From positions 1-64,000 of the forward strand of contig NZ_SHKP01000007.1 in assembly GCF_004217215.1 (NCBI RefSeq): a stretch of DNA of 64,000 nucleotides, given 5' to 3'. The notes beneath the pieces are model-generated. The model was not told where the DNA came from. It searched no databases and was given only the letters and a program-made list of their open reading frames with translations. Positions 1 through 7,730 of this stretch are shown here, piece after piece. A program made the position numbers and the translations under genes. Positions within the stretch are counted from its first letter, which is position 1, and every line of letters begins with the position of its first letter. The stretch is from Rivibacter subsaxonicus (GTDB lineage Bacteria; Pseudomonadota; Gammaproteobacteria; Burkholderiales; Burkholderiaceae_C).

Positions 1-192
1 CGAGCTGCAAACTCATAGGCCTATCGGGTTTGGCGCACCGACCGCGAAACCTCCGCAGTTCACAACTCAACTGCGGTCTTCGGGAAGATACAAGGCCCCC
101 GGCACGCGCCGTCGCGTGCCGGTTATAGGGGGTGTCGTCGCGCGAGAGCATCCAGCACGATGCGTCGCATAACGTCGACCTCAGGGTGATCC
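1..192. other. Upstream region with two perfect hairpins
   Basis: No gene is supported here. Two perfect inverted repeats follow each other. The first pairs CCGCAGTT (53-60) with AACTGCGG (69-76). The second pairs CCGGCACGCG (99-108) with CGCGTGCCGG (113-122) around a CCGT loop. Neither is followed by a run of T, so a classical intrinsic terminator is doubtful. They may end the transcript of a gene lying before the window or fold in the leader of the following gene. An AGGG purine stretch about 10 nt before position 193 can serve as ribosome binding site. Confidence 0.45.
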
Positions 193-1791
193 ATGCCAGT
201 GTCCAGCCGCGTGGACCGATCGAGCCGCAGGGCGCGCGTGCGCGTCGTGCCTTGCGGCGGCGGCCGAGCGCGGACCCCCGGCTTGGCGCTGGCCGCGATG
301 CTGGGCCTCGGTGGCGTTGTACCGGTGGCCGCTGCCGACGAAGTGGCACGGACGCCGCTCGGACCGGTGTTGCTCGATGCCGGCGACACCGCGCTGCGCG
401 ACGACCTGGCCTGGCTGGTCGACCGCGGCCGCCTGCCTGACCTGACGCTCGGCACCTGGCCGATGCCGGCCTCGACGGTCGAGAAGGCCTTGGCCCGGCT
501 CGAGTTGGCCACCGACGCACCGCTGGCCGCGGCCGATGCCGACGCGCTGGCGCGGGTCCGCATCGCGCTGGCGCGCCAACGCTCGCCGGTCGTGGTCGGC
601 ATCGGCATCAACACGGCGCGCCGGCCCGCCATCGACGCCGAGTCCCCGGTGCGCTCGCGTGCCGAGCCCGAACTCACGCTGCAGTCCGGCGACGCCGGCT
701 GGGCGCTGCGCTTGAGCGCCCGCGGCGCGATCGATCCGATCGACCGCCGCGAGAGCAGCGAACTCACGATCGACGGCAGCTTCGCGGCGGTCGAAGTCGG
801 CCCGGTGGTCGCGGCGCTGGCGGCGGTCGACCGCTGGTGGGGGCCGTCGCCGGCCGCCAGCCCGGTGCTCGGCAACGTGGCCCAGCCGGTGCCTGGCCTG
901 CTGCTGCGCCGCGCCGGCGAGTCGGCGCCCACCTGGGCGCCGATGGCGTGGGTCGGACCCTGGACCTGGGAGCTGTCGGCCGGTCGCCCCTACGAGGCCG
1001 TGCCCGACGGCTCCAACACGCTCGGCCTGAGGCTGGCGGCGCGGCCGCTGAAGGGGCTCGAGCTCGGCATCTCGCGCTACGTCTACTGGGGCGGCGCGGG
1101 CCGGCCCAACAGTCCGGGCTCCTTGCTGCGCGCGCTCACCGGTCGCTCCAACATCGACGACCCGACCAGCCAGGGGCCCGATCCCAGCAACGAGATTGCT
1201 GGTTTCGACCTGCGCTACGCCTTCGCGCTGCCGAGCGCGACCCTGGTCGGTTGGGCTCACGGCGTTGGCGAGGACGAGGCGGGCGGGCTGCCGAGCAAGT
1301 ACTTCGGCACCGTCGGTCTGCAGGTGGGCCATGTGATGGGTGGTCAACGCCTGCAGTGGTCGCTCGAGGGTACCGACACCCGCCTGCGCGGCGGCTTCGG
1401 CCTCAACTACAGCAGCGACGGCCCGGCCTACCGCCACGGCGCCTTCGCTTCGGGCCACTACCAGCGCGGGCTGCCGCTGGGTTCGCCGATGGGCGGCGGC
1501 GGGCAGGGCGCCTCGGTCGCGCTCGACTGGATCCGGCTCGACGATCCCGACGCGCTGCGGGCCCAGTTGCGCATCTGGAACGCCCAGCTCGCGCGCGACG
1601 GCGCGGAGGCCATCAACGCGGCCCACCCGGTGCCGGGCCACTGGCGCGGCGCGCAGTTGCGGCTGCAGGGCGAGCGCCCTTCGTTGCGCTGGCGCGGCGA
1701 CCTGGTCTGGCAACGCGAGCAGGGGCGCGAGGACCTGCGGTCGTGGGGCGTCGTGCTGCGGCTCGAGTGGCGGCTGGGCGAGCCGCGCTGA
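193..1791 (+). CDS. Capsule assembly Wzi family outer-membrane protein
   Basis: 532 residues. After a basic N-terminal stretch (residues 1-29) comes a hydrophobic signal-like segment ending in an Ala-rich cleavage region near residue 47. The rest is rich in alternating, aromatic-containing short strands (for example YVYWGGAGRPN and LQVGHVMGGQRLQWSLEG) and ends in LRLEWRLGEPR, as in outer-membrane beta-barrels. The pattern resembles the Wzi/capsule assembly family, in which E. coli Wzi helps attach K30 capsule to the cell surface. No capsule synthesis genes lie nearby, so the substrate is unknown; many Burkholderiales keep stand-alone members. The ATG at 193 follows a purine-rich stretch. The unusually long basic n-region leaves the start slightly uncertain. 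Family call from recall of conserved pattern, not from a search. Confidence 0.72.
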   Translation: MPVSSRVDRSSRRARVRVVPCGGGRARTPGLALAAMLGLGGVVPVAAADEVARTPLGPVLLDAGDTALRDDLAWLVDRGRLPDLTLGTWPMPASTVEKALARLELATDAPLAAADADALARVRIALARQRSPVVVGIGINTARRPAIDAESPVRSRAEPELTLQSGDAGWALRLSARGAIDPIDRRESSELTIDGSFAAVEVGPVVAALAAVDRWWGPSPAASPVLGNVAQPVPGLLLRRAGESAPTWAPMAWVGPWTWELSAGRPYEAVPDGSNTLGLRLAARPLKGLELGISRYVYWGGAGRPNSPGSLLRALTGRSNIDDPTSQGPDPSNEIAGFDLRYAFALPSATLVGWAHGVGEDEAGGLPSKYFGTVGLQVGHVMGGQRLQWSLEGTDTRLRGGFGLNYSSDGPAYRHGAFASGHYQRGLPLGSPMGGGGQGASVALDWIRLDDPDALRAQLRIWNAQLARDGAEAINAAHPVPGHWRGAQLRLQGERPSLRWRGDLVWQREQGREDLRSWGVVLRLEWRLGEPR

Positions 1792-1858
1792 GCCTTGCCA
1801 CGAAAGCTGAGGCGGTGCTGCAACAGGGCGTTGGCGAGGGCGCCGCGACAATCGGCGC

Positions 1859-4183
1859 ATGTCCCGTCCGTTCTTTCGCCAGGCGCTCTGGCTCGGCGCG
1901 GCGATTGCCGGCCTGATGCTGGCCGCCAGCGCTCCTGCACAGACACGCGTGCCGACCGTGCCGCCCGAGGCCGCCGCGTCGGCCGCGATTCAGCCCCCGG
2001 CGCCCGCTCCGACCACCTCGCGCCCGCGCATCGGTCTCGTGCTGTCGGGCGGCGGCGCGCGTGGCATGGCGCACGTCGGCGTGCTCAAGGTGCTCGAGCG
2101 CGAGCGGGTGCCGGTCGACGTGATCGCGGGCACCTCGATGGGCGCGATCATTGGCGGTCTCTACGCGAGCGGCATGAGTGCCGAGCAGATCGAGACCGAG
2201 CTCGGCAAGGTGGACTGGGATGCGCTGTTCACGAACCGGGTCGAACGTTCGGCGCTGTCGCAGCGGCGCAAGTCCGAAGACTTCGTCGTCGCCCCGGCGA
2301 TCGAGGTCGGCATGCGCGACGGTGAAGTGCGACTGCCGACCAGCACCGTCTCGAGCCGTGGCCTGGAGTTGCTGCTGCGCCGCTACACGCTGCCGGTGCG
2401 ATCGATCACCGACTTCGACAAGCTGCCAACGCCGTTTCGCGCGGTCGCCACCGACATGGAGAACGGCCAGGCGCTGATCCTCAAGCAGGGCGACCTGGCG
2501 CTGGCGATGCGCTCGAGCATGAGCGTGCCGGGTGTCTTTGCGCCGACCGAGATCGAAGGCCGCATCCTCGGTGACGGCGGCCTCGTCAACAACGTGCCGA
2601 TCGACGTCGCACGCGCGATGGGCGCCGACATCGTGATCGTCGTCAACATCGGCACCCCACTCTCCGGGCGCGAGACGCTCGGCTCGATCGTCGGCGTGAC
2701 GGTGCAGATGATCAGCATCCTCACCGAGCAGAACGTGCAGCGCAGCCTGGCGACGCTGGGCCCGAAGGACCTGCTGATCGCGCCCGAGCTGGGCGAGCTC
2801 ACGGCGGGCGACTTCCCGCGCCTGCGCGACTTCGTCAAGCTCGGCGAATTGCAGGCCAATGCCCAGGTGGTCCAGCTGGCGGGGCTCGCGCTCGAGCCAG
2901 CCAGCTACGACCAGTGGTTGCTGGCGCGCAGCCGCACCGCGGATCCGACGCCCGAGCTGGGTTTCATTCGCTTTGCCGGCGCCGAGATCACGCATCCTCA
3001 ACGCCTGGCGCCGCAGCTCGAGTCGAAGCCCGGCCAGGTCTTCGACGAGCCGGCCGCCGCGCGCGATGCGGTACGACTCGCGGCCGGCGGCGACTATTCG
3101 CGGGTCGATTTCCAGCTCGCCCGCGACGAGCTGGGCAACGATGGCCTGGTCTTCGTGCTCGACGAGAAGGACTGGGGGCCGAACTACTTCCGCATCGGCC
3201 TCGACCTCAGCACCGACTTCAGCGGCGTCAGCGAGTTCAACATCAAGCTCTCGCACGATCGCCACTGGCTCGACGAGCGCGGCACCGAGTGGCGCAACAT
3301 CCTGCAGATCGGCACCTCGCCGTATTGGTTCACCGAGCTCTACCGGCCGCTGAACTGGAGCCCGCTGCCCGGCTGGGACTGGTTCGTCGCGCCGGCAATG
3401 CTCTTCGGGCGCGAACAGTACGTGCTCTACAGCGGCCCCGAAGGTCCCGAGTCCGGTCGTCTGCGGCGCACCGCGGGCCGCGTCGGCGTGGACCTGGGCA
3501 AGCCCTGGGGCAATCTGGGTGAACTGCGCGTCGGTCCCTACTGGCAACGCTGGACCGACAAGCCGGTCCTGCTGAGCGAAGACTATGTCGGTCCGCGCGA
3601 GTCGACCACGCGCAGCGAAATCGGCCTGCGCACGCGGGTGACCTTCGACCAGCTCGACTACGCCTACTTCCCGAGTCGGGGCTACCGGGTCGTTGCCGAT
3701 CTGGCGGGAGGTGGCGTTCACACGAGCGGTGCGGCCGCCAGCGATGACGACCGCTTCGCGCGCTTCGAGGCCGACGCGACGCTCGCGTTGACGCCGGCCA
3801 AGCGCCACACCATCGTGTTCTACGGTCGCACCGGCTTGGCCGGTGGCGCCGCCGACGCCGGCCAGGGCTTCTACAACCTTGGCGGCTTCCAGATGCTCTC
3901 GGGTTACCAGCCGGGCCAGGTCGAAGGCAACTACATGGTCTTCGGGCGCGCGGTGTACCGCTACCAGCTCACGCCGCCCAAGATGACACGCGGCCTGGTG
4001 GCGGGCTTCTCGCTGGAGGCCGGCAACGGCTGGAACGATCGCTCGGCGATGAGCCTGGGCAGCCTGCGTGCCGGCTACAGCGCCTACATCGCGGCCGATA
4101 CCGGCATCGGCCCGCTCTACCTGGGCCTGACCTACGCGCCGCGCGGCTCGGCCGGCATCTACCTGTTCCTGGGCCGGCCCTGA
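1859..4183 (+). CDS. Patatin-like phospholipase with C-terminal outer-membrane barrel
   Basis: 774 residues. Signal peptide at residues 1-28 ending APAQT. The patatin domain spans about 50-330: oxyanion loop GGGARG at 64-69, nucleophile Ser93 in GTSMG, and catalytic Asp239 in DGGLVNN, so the Ser-Asp dyad is complete. A POTRA-like segment follows (about 355-430, starting near FIRFAGAEI), then a barrel of about 350 residues that ends in GIYLFLGRP, close to the terminal aromatic expected of barrel proteins. This domain order matches PlpD of Pseudomonas aeruginosa, the prototype of type Vd autotransporters, where the barrel exports the lipase domain. Expected role: phospholipase A activity displayed at or released from the cell surface. 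Lies 67 bp after the Wzi-like gene on the same strand, so cotranscription is possible. Confidence 0.88.
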   Translation: MSRPFFRQALWLGAAIAGLMLAASAPAQTRVPTVPPEAAASAAIQPPAPAPTTSRPRIGLVLSGGGARGMAHVGVLKVLERERVPVDVIAGTSMGAIIGGLYASGMSAEQIETELGKVDWDALFTNRVERSALSQRRKSEDFVVAPAIEVGMRDGEVRLPTSTVSSRGLELLLRRYTLPVRSITDFDKLPTPFRAVATDMENGQALILKQGDLALAMRSSMSVPGVFAPTEIEGRILGDGGLVNNVPIDVARAMGADIVIVVNIGTPLSGRETLGSIVGVTVQMISILTEQNVQRSLATLGPKDLLIAPELGELTAGDFPRLRDFVKLGELQANAQVVQLAGLALEPASYDQWLLARSRTADPTPELGFIRFAGAEITHPQRLAPQLESKPGQVFDEPAAARDAVRLAAGGDYSRVDFQLARDELGNDGLVFVLDEKDWGPNYFRIGLDLSTDFSGVSEFNIKLSHDRHWLDERGTEWRNILQIGTSPYWFTELYRPLNWSPLPGWDWFVAPAMLFGREQYVLYSGPEGPESGRLRRTAGRVGVDLGKPWGNLGELRVGPYWQRWTDKPVLLSEDYVGPRESTTRSEIGLRTRVTFDQLDYAYFPSRGYRVVADLAGGGVHTSGAAASDDDRFARFEADATLALTPAKRHTIVFYGRTGLAGGAADAGQGFYNLGGFQMLSGYQPGQVEGNYMVFGRAVYRYQLTPPKMTRGLVAGFSLEAGNGWNDRSAMSLGSLRAGYSAYIAADTGIGPLYLGLTYAPRGSAGIYLFLGRP

Positions 4184-4294
4184 GCGAGGCGGCACGGGTC
4201 GGCCGGGCGCCGGCGGTGGCGTAGGGATGGTGCCGCGGGCCGCTGGTCGGCGACGCTGCGCCCTGCGGCCCGGGTGCGGGCCGGGGGGAATTGC

Positions 4295-5167
4295 ATGCCC
4301 GGTCCCGCGATCGTCGTTCCCAGGTTCGGCTTTGCGCGCACCACGCGCGCGGCCGCGCCGCGCAAGCTGCTGCGCGCTTCCGACGGTGACACGCCGGTCA
4401 TCGAGCAGCCGATCCGGATGCTCAGTTGCGACACGCCCGAGAAGAGCGGCTACGCCGGCGGACCGGTGGCCGCCCAGCTGCGGCTCGATCGCTGCCGCGA
4501 GCGGCTGGCGGGCGACTTCTATGCCAGCCTGCTGCCCAAGGAACTGCGGCGCTACCTGCTGGCGCGGCTCGGGCCGGAGGCGGCGGCGCAGCACATCGCG
4601 GCTGGCCAGATGGCGAGTGCCGCCTTCGATGCCCTGCTCGAGCGGCGCCTGACGCGTGACGACGGCAGCCGGCGCGCGCTGGCGATCGTTCCGGCCGGGC
4701 AGCTGATCGACAGCTATGGCCGGTTGCTGGCCTACTTTGCGCCGTACTTCGTGCCCGACGAGTTGCCGCCGCGCGGCGATCCGCGCCGGCGCACCTTCAA
4801 CCTCGACATGGTGGCGCAGGGCTACGCGGCCTGCTTTCCGATATACCCGAGCCTGCCGTCGAACACCGACTGGGCGCTGCTGATCGAGGAGGCCGAGCGT
4901 GCCTGGCTGCGCAAGCGTGGCGTCTGGGACGCCTACGGCCGGCGGCTGCTGCTGGGCTACGAGTACCGCGCCTGCATCAAGCTGGCCGAGGTCGAGAGCG
5001 GCGCCGACGGCGCGCGCGCGGCCTTCCAGCGCAGTTGCGTCGACCTGCGCACGATGGCCGATGTCGGTCCCTTCGGCTTCTGGGACGTGCCGCCGCCGTA
5101 CCGGCTCTGGTACTGGCTGACCGACACCCGCCAGGCGCGCGTCGATCTGGGCCTGGCGGCGCCCTAG
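4295..5167 (+). CDS. SNase-like (thermonuclease fold) protein
   Basis: 290 residues from ATG 4295, which has GGGGGGAA about 5 nt upstream; a GTG at 4274 is an alternative. The staphylococcal-nuclease active-site pattern is intact: DGDT at 30-33 (Ca-binding Asp32), Arg41 and Asp46-Thr-Pro-Glu49 in RMLSCDTPE, and Arg143 in SYGR. The OB-fold tail FNLDMVAQGYA and the helix EAERAWLRKRGVWDAYGRR also fit the fold. The segment between Glu49 and Arg143 is about 94 residues against about 44 in the S. aureus enzyme, so there is an insertion. No signal peptide is visible, suggesting a cytoplasmic nuclease, unlike secreted thermonuclease. Its stop overlaps by 4 bp the stop of the convergent hydrolase gene. 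The fold call is confident; the physiological substrate is unknown. Confidence 0.75.
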   Translation: MPGPAIVVPRFGFARTTRAAAPRKLLRASDGDTPVIEQPIRMLSCDTPEKSGYAGGPVAAQLRLDRCRERLAGDFYASLLPKELRRYLLARLGPEAAAQHIAAGQMASAAFDALLERRLTRDDGSRRALAIVPAGQLIDSYGRLLAYFAPYFVPDELPPRGDPRRRTFNLDMVAQGYAACFPIYPSLPSNTDWALLIEEAERAWLRKRGVWDAYGRRLLLGYEYRACIKLAEVESGADGARAAFQRSCVDLRTMADVGPFGFWDVPPPYRLWYWLTDTRQARVDLGLAAP

Positions 5168-6099
5168 GGCGCGCGCGCCAGCGCGCGCTCGATGCCGGCG
5201 ATCACCGGCGTTGCGTCTTCCTGCAGGATCCAGTGGCTGGCACCCGGAACGCGCTGCAGATCCAGATCGGGCACCCAGCGCTCGAGGCCGGCGAGCAGGC
5301 CGGTCGGCAGCGCGATGTCGGCCTCGCCCCAGACCACCGTGGTCGGCACCCGCACCGTGAGCTGCTCGTCACCGAGCTGGATCCTGGCGGCGCCGGCATC
5401 CTGCGCGGTCGGTGGTCGCAGCGGCGAGGCGGCGTAGTAGTTCACCGGGCCGAGCAGGCCGCGGCCGGGCTCGGTGGAACCGTCCCCGCGCCACAGCGCG
5501 CGGTAGGTCTGGCGCAGCGCCGGGCTCAGCCAGCGCTCGCCGCCCATGTTGAGGAAGAAGGGCCACATGCGCCTGAAGTCGTCCTCGGCCAGCAGCGCTG
5601 CGGCATCGGGTCGGGCCAGGAAGTTCATGTAGGCGCTCGCCGCCTGCTGAAACGGGTTGTGCTGCAACTCCCGCAGGAAGGTGCCCGGGTGCGGCGAGTT
5701 GATCATCACCAGGCGCTGCAGCAGCGCGGGCCGGGCCACCGCCAGGTTCCAGGCCAGCGCGCCGCCCCAGTCGTGAGCGACCAGGGCCGCCAGCGGGCCG
5801 GCGCCGCTGGCCTCGATCAGTGCCGCGATGTCGGCCACCAGGTGACGCGGCTTGTAGGCCTCGACCTCCGCCGGCGCCGAGGAATGCTCGTAGCCGCGCA
5901 GATTGGGCGCGATGCACAGGAAGCGCGGCGCGAAATGCAGCAGCAGTTCGTCCCAGATGAAGGCGGCCTGCGGAAAGCCGTGCAGGAACACCAGCCGCGG
6001 CGCGTCGGGCGCGCCAGCGACGCGGCATGACAGCCGGATGCCATGCGGCAGATCGAAGTTCTGGCCGCGGATGCCGGCGGGCAGGGCGGGGACGCTCAA
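5164..6099 (-). CDS. Alpha/beta hydrolase, epoxide hydrolase-like
   Basis: 311 residues from the TTG at 6099, which has GAGG 8 nt upstream. A TTG at 6123 would add 8 residues and overlap engB by 14 bp. Motifs of the epoxide hydrolase/haloalkane dehalogenase branch are present: oxyanion HGFP in VFLHGFPQAAF, nucleophile Asp in VAHDWGG (near residue 112), charge-relay acid in VWGEAD, and catalytic His in GASHWILQED near the end. A helical cap with tyrosines (NYYAASPLRPP) sits between. An Asp rather than Ser nucleophile implies an alkyl-enzyme intermediate, so epoxides or haloalkanes are more likely substrates than simple esters, but the exact substrate cannot be read from sequence. It lies directly downstream of engB on the same strand. 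Confidence 0.82.
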   Translation of the reverse strand: MSVPALPAGIRGQNFDLPHGIRLSCRVAGAPDAPRLVFLHGFPQAAFIWDELLLHFAPRFLCIAPNLRGYEHSSAPAEVEAYKPRHLVADIAALIEASGAGPLAALVAHDWGGALAWNLAVARPALLQRLVMINSPHPGTFLRELQHNPFQQAASAYMNFLARPDAAALLAEDDFRRMWPFFLNMGGERWLSPALRQTYRALWRGDGSTEPGRGLLGPVNYYAASPLRPPTAQDAGAARIQLGDEQLTVRVPTTVVWGEADIALPTGLLAGLERWVPDLDLQRVPGASHWILQEDATPVIAGIERALARAP

Positions 6100-6109
6100 C
6101 CTGCCGGCC

Positions 6110-6856
6110 TCAGTCCAGCGCAAGGTCCGCGGCAGGTGCCAGCACCGCCGGACGCGGCGGCGCCCAGCCGCGCAGCGTCAGCGCGAGGTCGCCCAGTCCC
6201 TGGCGCTGCGGCGCCGAGAACAGCAGCACGCCGATGTCGGAATGCTCGGTGGCGATCTCGGCAAAGGCCTGCTGCGCCTGCGCCACGGCGCGCGTGGCCT
6301 CGTTGCGATTGAGCTTGTCGGCCTTGGTCAGCAGCGCGAGCAGCTTGACCTCGCCGGTGGCCACGCGCGGGCCGACGAACTCGAGCAGGCGCTGGTCGAG
6401 CGGCGTCAGGCCGTGGCGCGAATCGACCAGCAGCACCACGCCAGCGAGCATGCGCCGGCTCTCCAGGTAGTCGGCCATCACCTTCTGCCAGCGATGCTTG
6501 GCGGCGCGTTCGACCGCCGCGTAGCCGTAGCCGGGCAGGTCGGCGAGCAGCGCGTCGGGCGCGTCCTTGGGGCCGAGTTCGAAGAGGTTGATGTGCTGGG
6601 TGCGGCCCGGCGTCTTGGACGCGAAGGCCAGCCGCCGGCGCTGGGTCAGCGCGTTGATCGCGGTCGACTTGCCGGCGTTGGAGCGGCCGACGAAGGCGAT
6701 CTCCGGCAGGTCGGTCGAGGGCAGGTGAACCAGTTGCGCCGCGGTGGTGAGAAAGCGCGCGCCATGGGCCCAGGCCAACGCTGCGGCCTCGGGCGTGCGG
6801 GGGGTGGCGCCAGCGGTCGGATTCGGGCTCTGCGGTGTCGATTCGGGGGCGCTCAT
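6110..6856 (-). CDS. engB: Ribosome biogenesis GTPase EngB (YihA/YsxC)
   Basis: 248 residues from ATG 6856 (MSAPES...); open frame continues upstream but the family starts near here. G-motifs are complete: G1 GRSNAGKST, G2 region TPGRTQ, G3 DLPGYGYA, G4 TKAD and G5 SA in FSAPQ. EngB is an essential small GTPase acting late in large-subunit (50S) assembly. The N-terminus carries a Pro/Ser/Thr-rich extension of about 30 residues before the GTPase core. It is divergent from the cytochrome c4 gene, with 84 bp between start codons. This engB/cytochrome c pairing next to ResB is a recurrent betaproteobacterial arrangement (known context, from memory). Confidence 0.96.
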   Translation of the reverse strand: MSAPESTPQSPNPTAGATPRTPEAAALAWAHGARFLTTAAQLVHLPSTDLPEIAFVGRSNAGKSTAINALTQRRRLAFASKTPGRTQHINLFELGPKDAPDALLADLPGYGYAAVERAAKHRWQKVMADYLESRRMLAGVVLLVDSRHGLTPLDQRLLEFVGPRVATGEVKLLALLTKADKLNRNEATRAVAQAQQAFAEIATEHSDIGVLLFSAPQRQGLGDLALTLRGWAPPRPAVLAPAADLALD

Positions 6857-6940
6857 GGGACATTGTAAAATCATGCGTTGTGCTCGGTGCCGCGGCCCTG
6901 CGCATCGCAGCAACTCCACGCGGAACAAACCATATCCATC

Positions 6941-7561
6941 ATGAAGTCAGCCCTGACGACGCTTCTGCTTGCCGCCGCTCTGGTGGCGCCGGCTCACGCC
7001 GAAACGGCCAAGGCCGCGACCAAGCCCGACCTGAAGAAGGGCGAGGCGACCGCGACCCAGGTCTGCGCCGCCTGCCACACCGCCGATGGCACCCGCGGCA
7101 GCCCGGCCAACCCGATCCTGCAGAACCAGCATCCGGAGTACCTGGTCAAGCAACTGGCCGACTTCAAGGCCGGCAAGCGCGCCAACGCCGTCATGCAGGG
7201 CATGGCCGCGACGCTGAGCGAGGAAGACATGCGCAACGTCGCCGCCTTCTACGCTTCCAAGCAGGCCAAGCCGGGCTTTGCCAAGGACAAGGAACTGGTC
7301 GCGCTCGGCGAGCGCATCTGGCGCGGCGGCCTGCCCGACCGCCAGATCCCGGCCTGTGCCGGCTGCCACAACCCGACCGGAGCCGGCATCCCGTCGCAGT
7401 TCCCGCGCCTGGCCGGCCAGCACGCCGACTACACGCAGGCCCAGATGCTGGCCTTCCGCGATGGCGTGCGCAAGAACAGCATCCAGATGAGCGGCGTCGC
7501 GGCCAGGCTCAATGACCGTGAGATCAAGGCCGTTGCCGACTACAGCGCCGGCCTGCAGTGA
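6941..7561 (+). CDS. Diheme cytochrome c4
   Basis: 206 residues from ATG 6941. Signal peptide MKSALTTLLLAAALVAPAHA directs it to the periplasm. Two class I heme domains each carry a CxxCH site: Cys42-Ala-Ala-Cys-His46 and Cys139-Ala-Gly-Cys-His143. Axial methionines are probably in VMQGMAATLSEED and IQMSGVAARLNDRE. Length and two-domain layout match cytochrome c4, an electron carrier to terminal oxidases. The genes for ResB and CcsA, which attach such hemes, lie immediately downstream. A strong hairpin terminator follows, so c4 can be expressed separately from the maturation genes. Confidence 0.93.
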   Translation: MKSALTTLLLAAALVAPAHAETAKAATKPDLKKGEATATQVCAACHTADGTRGSPANPILQNQHPEYLVKQLADFKAGKRANAVMQGMAATLSEEDMRNVAAFYASKQAKPGFAKDKELVALGERIWRGGLPDRQIPACAGCHNPTGAGIPSQFPRLAGQHADYTQAQMLAFRDGVRKNSIQMSGVAARLNDREIKAVADYSAGLQ

Positions 7562-7572
7562 CGCGGGCCAGC

Positions 7573-7653
7573 GCCGGATCGCAGTGATCCGGCCGCGCGG
7601 CGAACGCCGACAGAGAGCAATGAGGCCGGCATTTGCCGGCCTTGTTGCTTGTT
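7573..7653 (+). terminator. Two hairpins ending the cytochrome c4 transcript
   Basis: GCCGGATC (7573-7580) pairs with GATCCGGC (7586-7593). A second, stronger hairpin pairs AGGCCGGC (7623-7630) with GCCGGCCT (7635-7642) around an ATTT loop and runs into TGTTGCTTGTT. The second has the stem plus T-rich tail of a Rho-independent terminator. Confidence 0.75.
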
Positions 7654-7730
7654 CCAGAACTTTGGTGGGCAGAACGTGTCTGTAGATGTTCTCCCATCGC
7701 GGCGCCACCGGGCGCCGATCATTTGAATCC

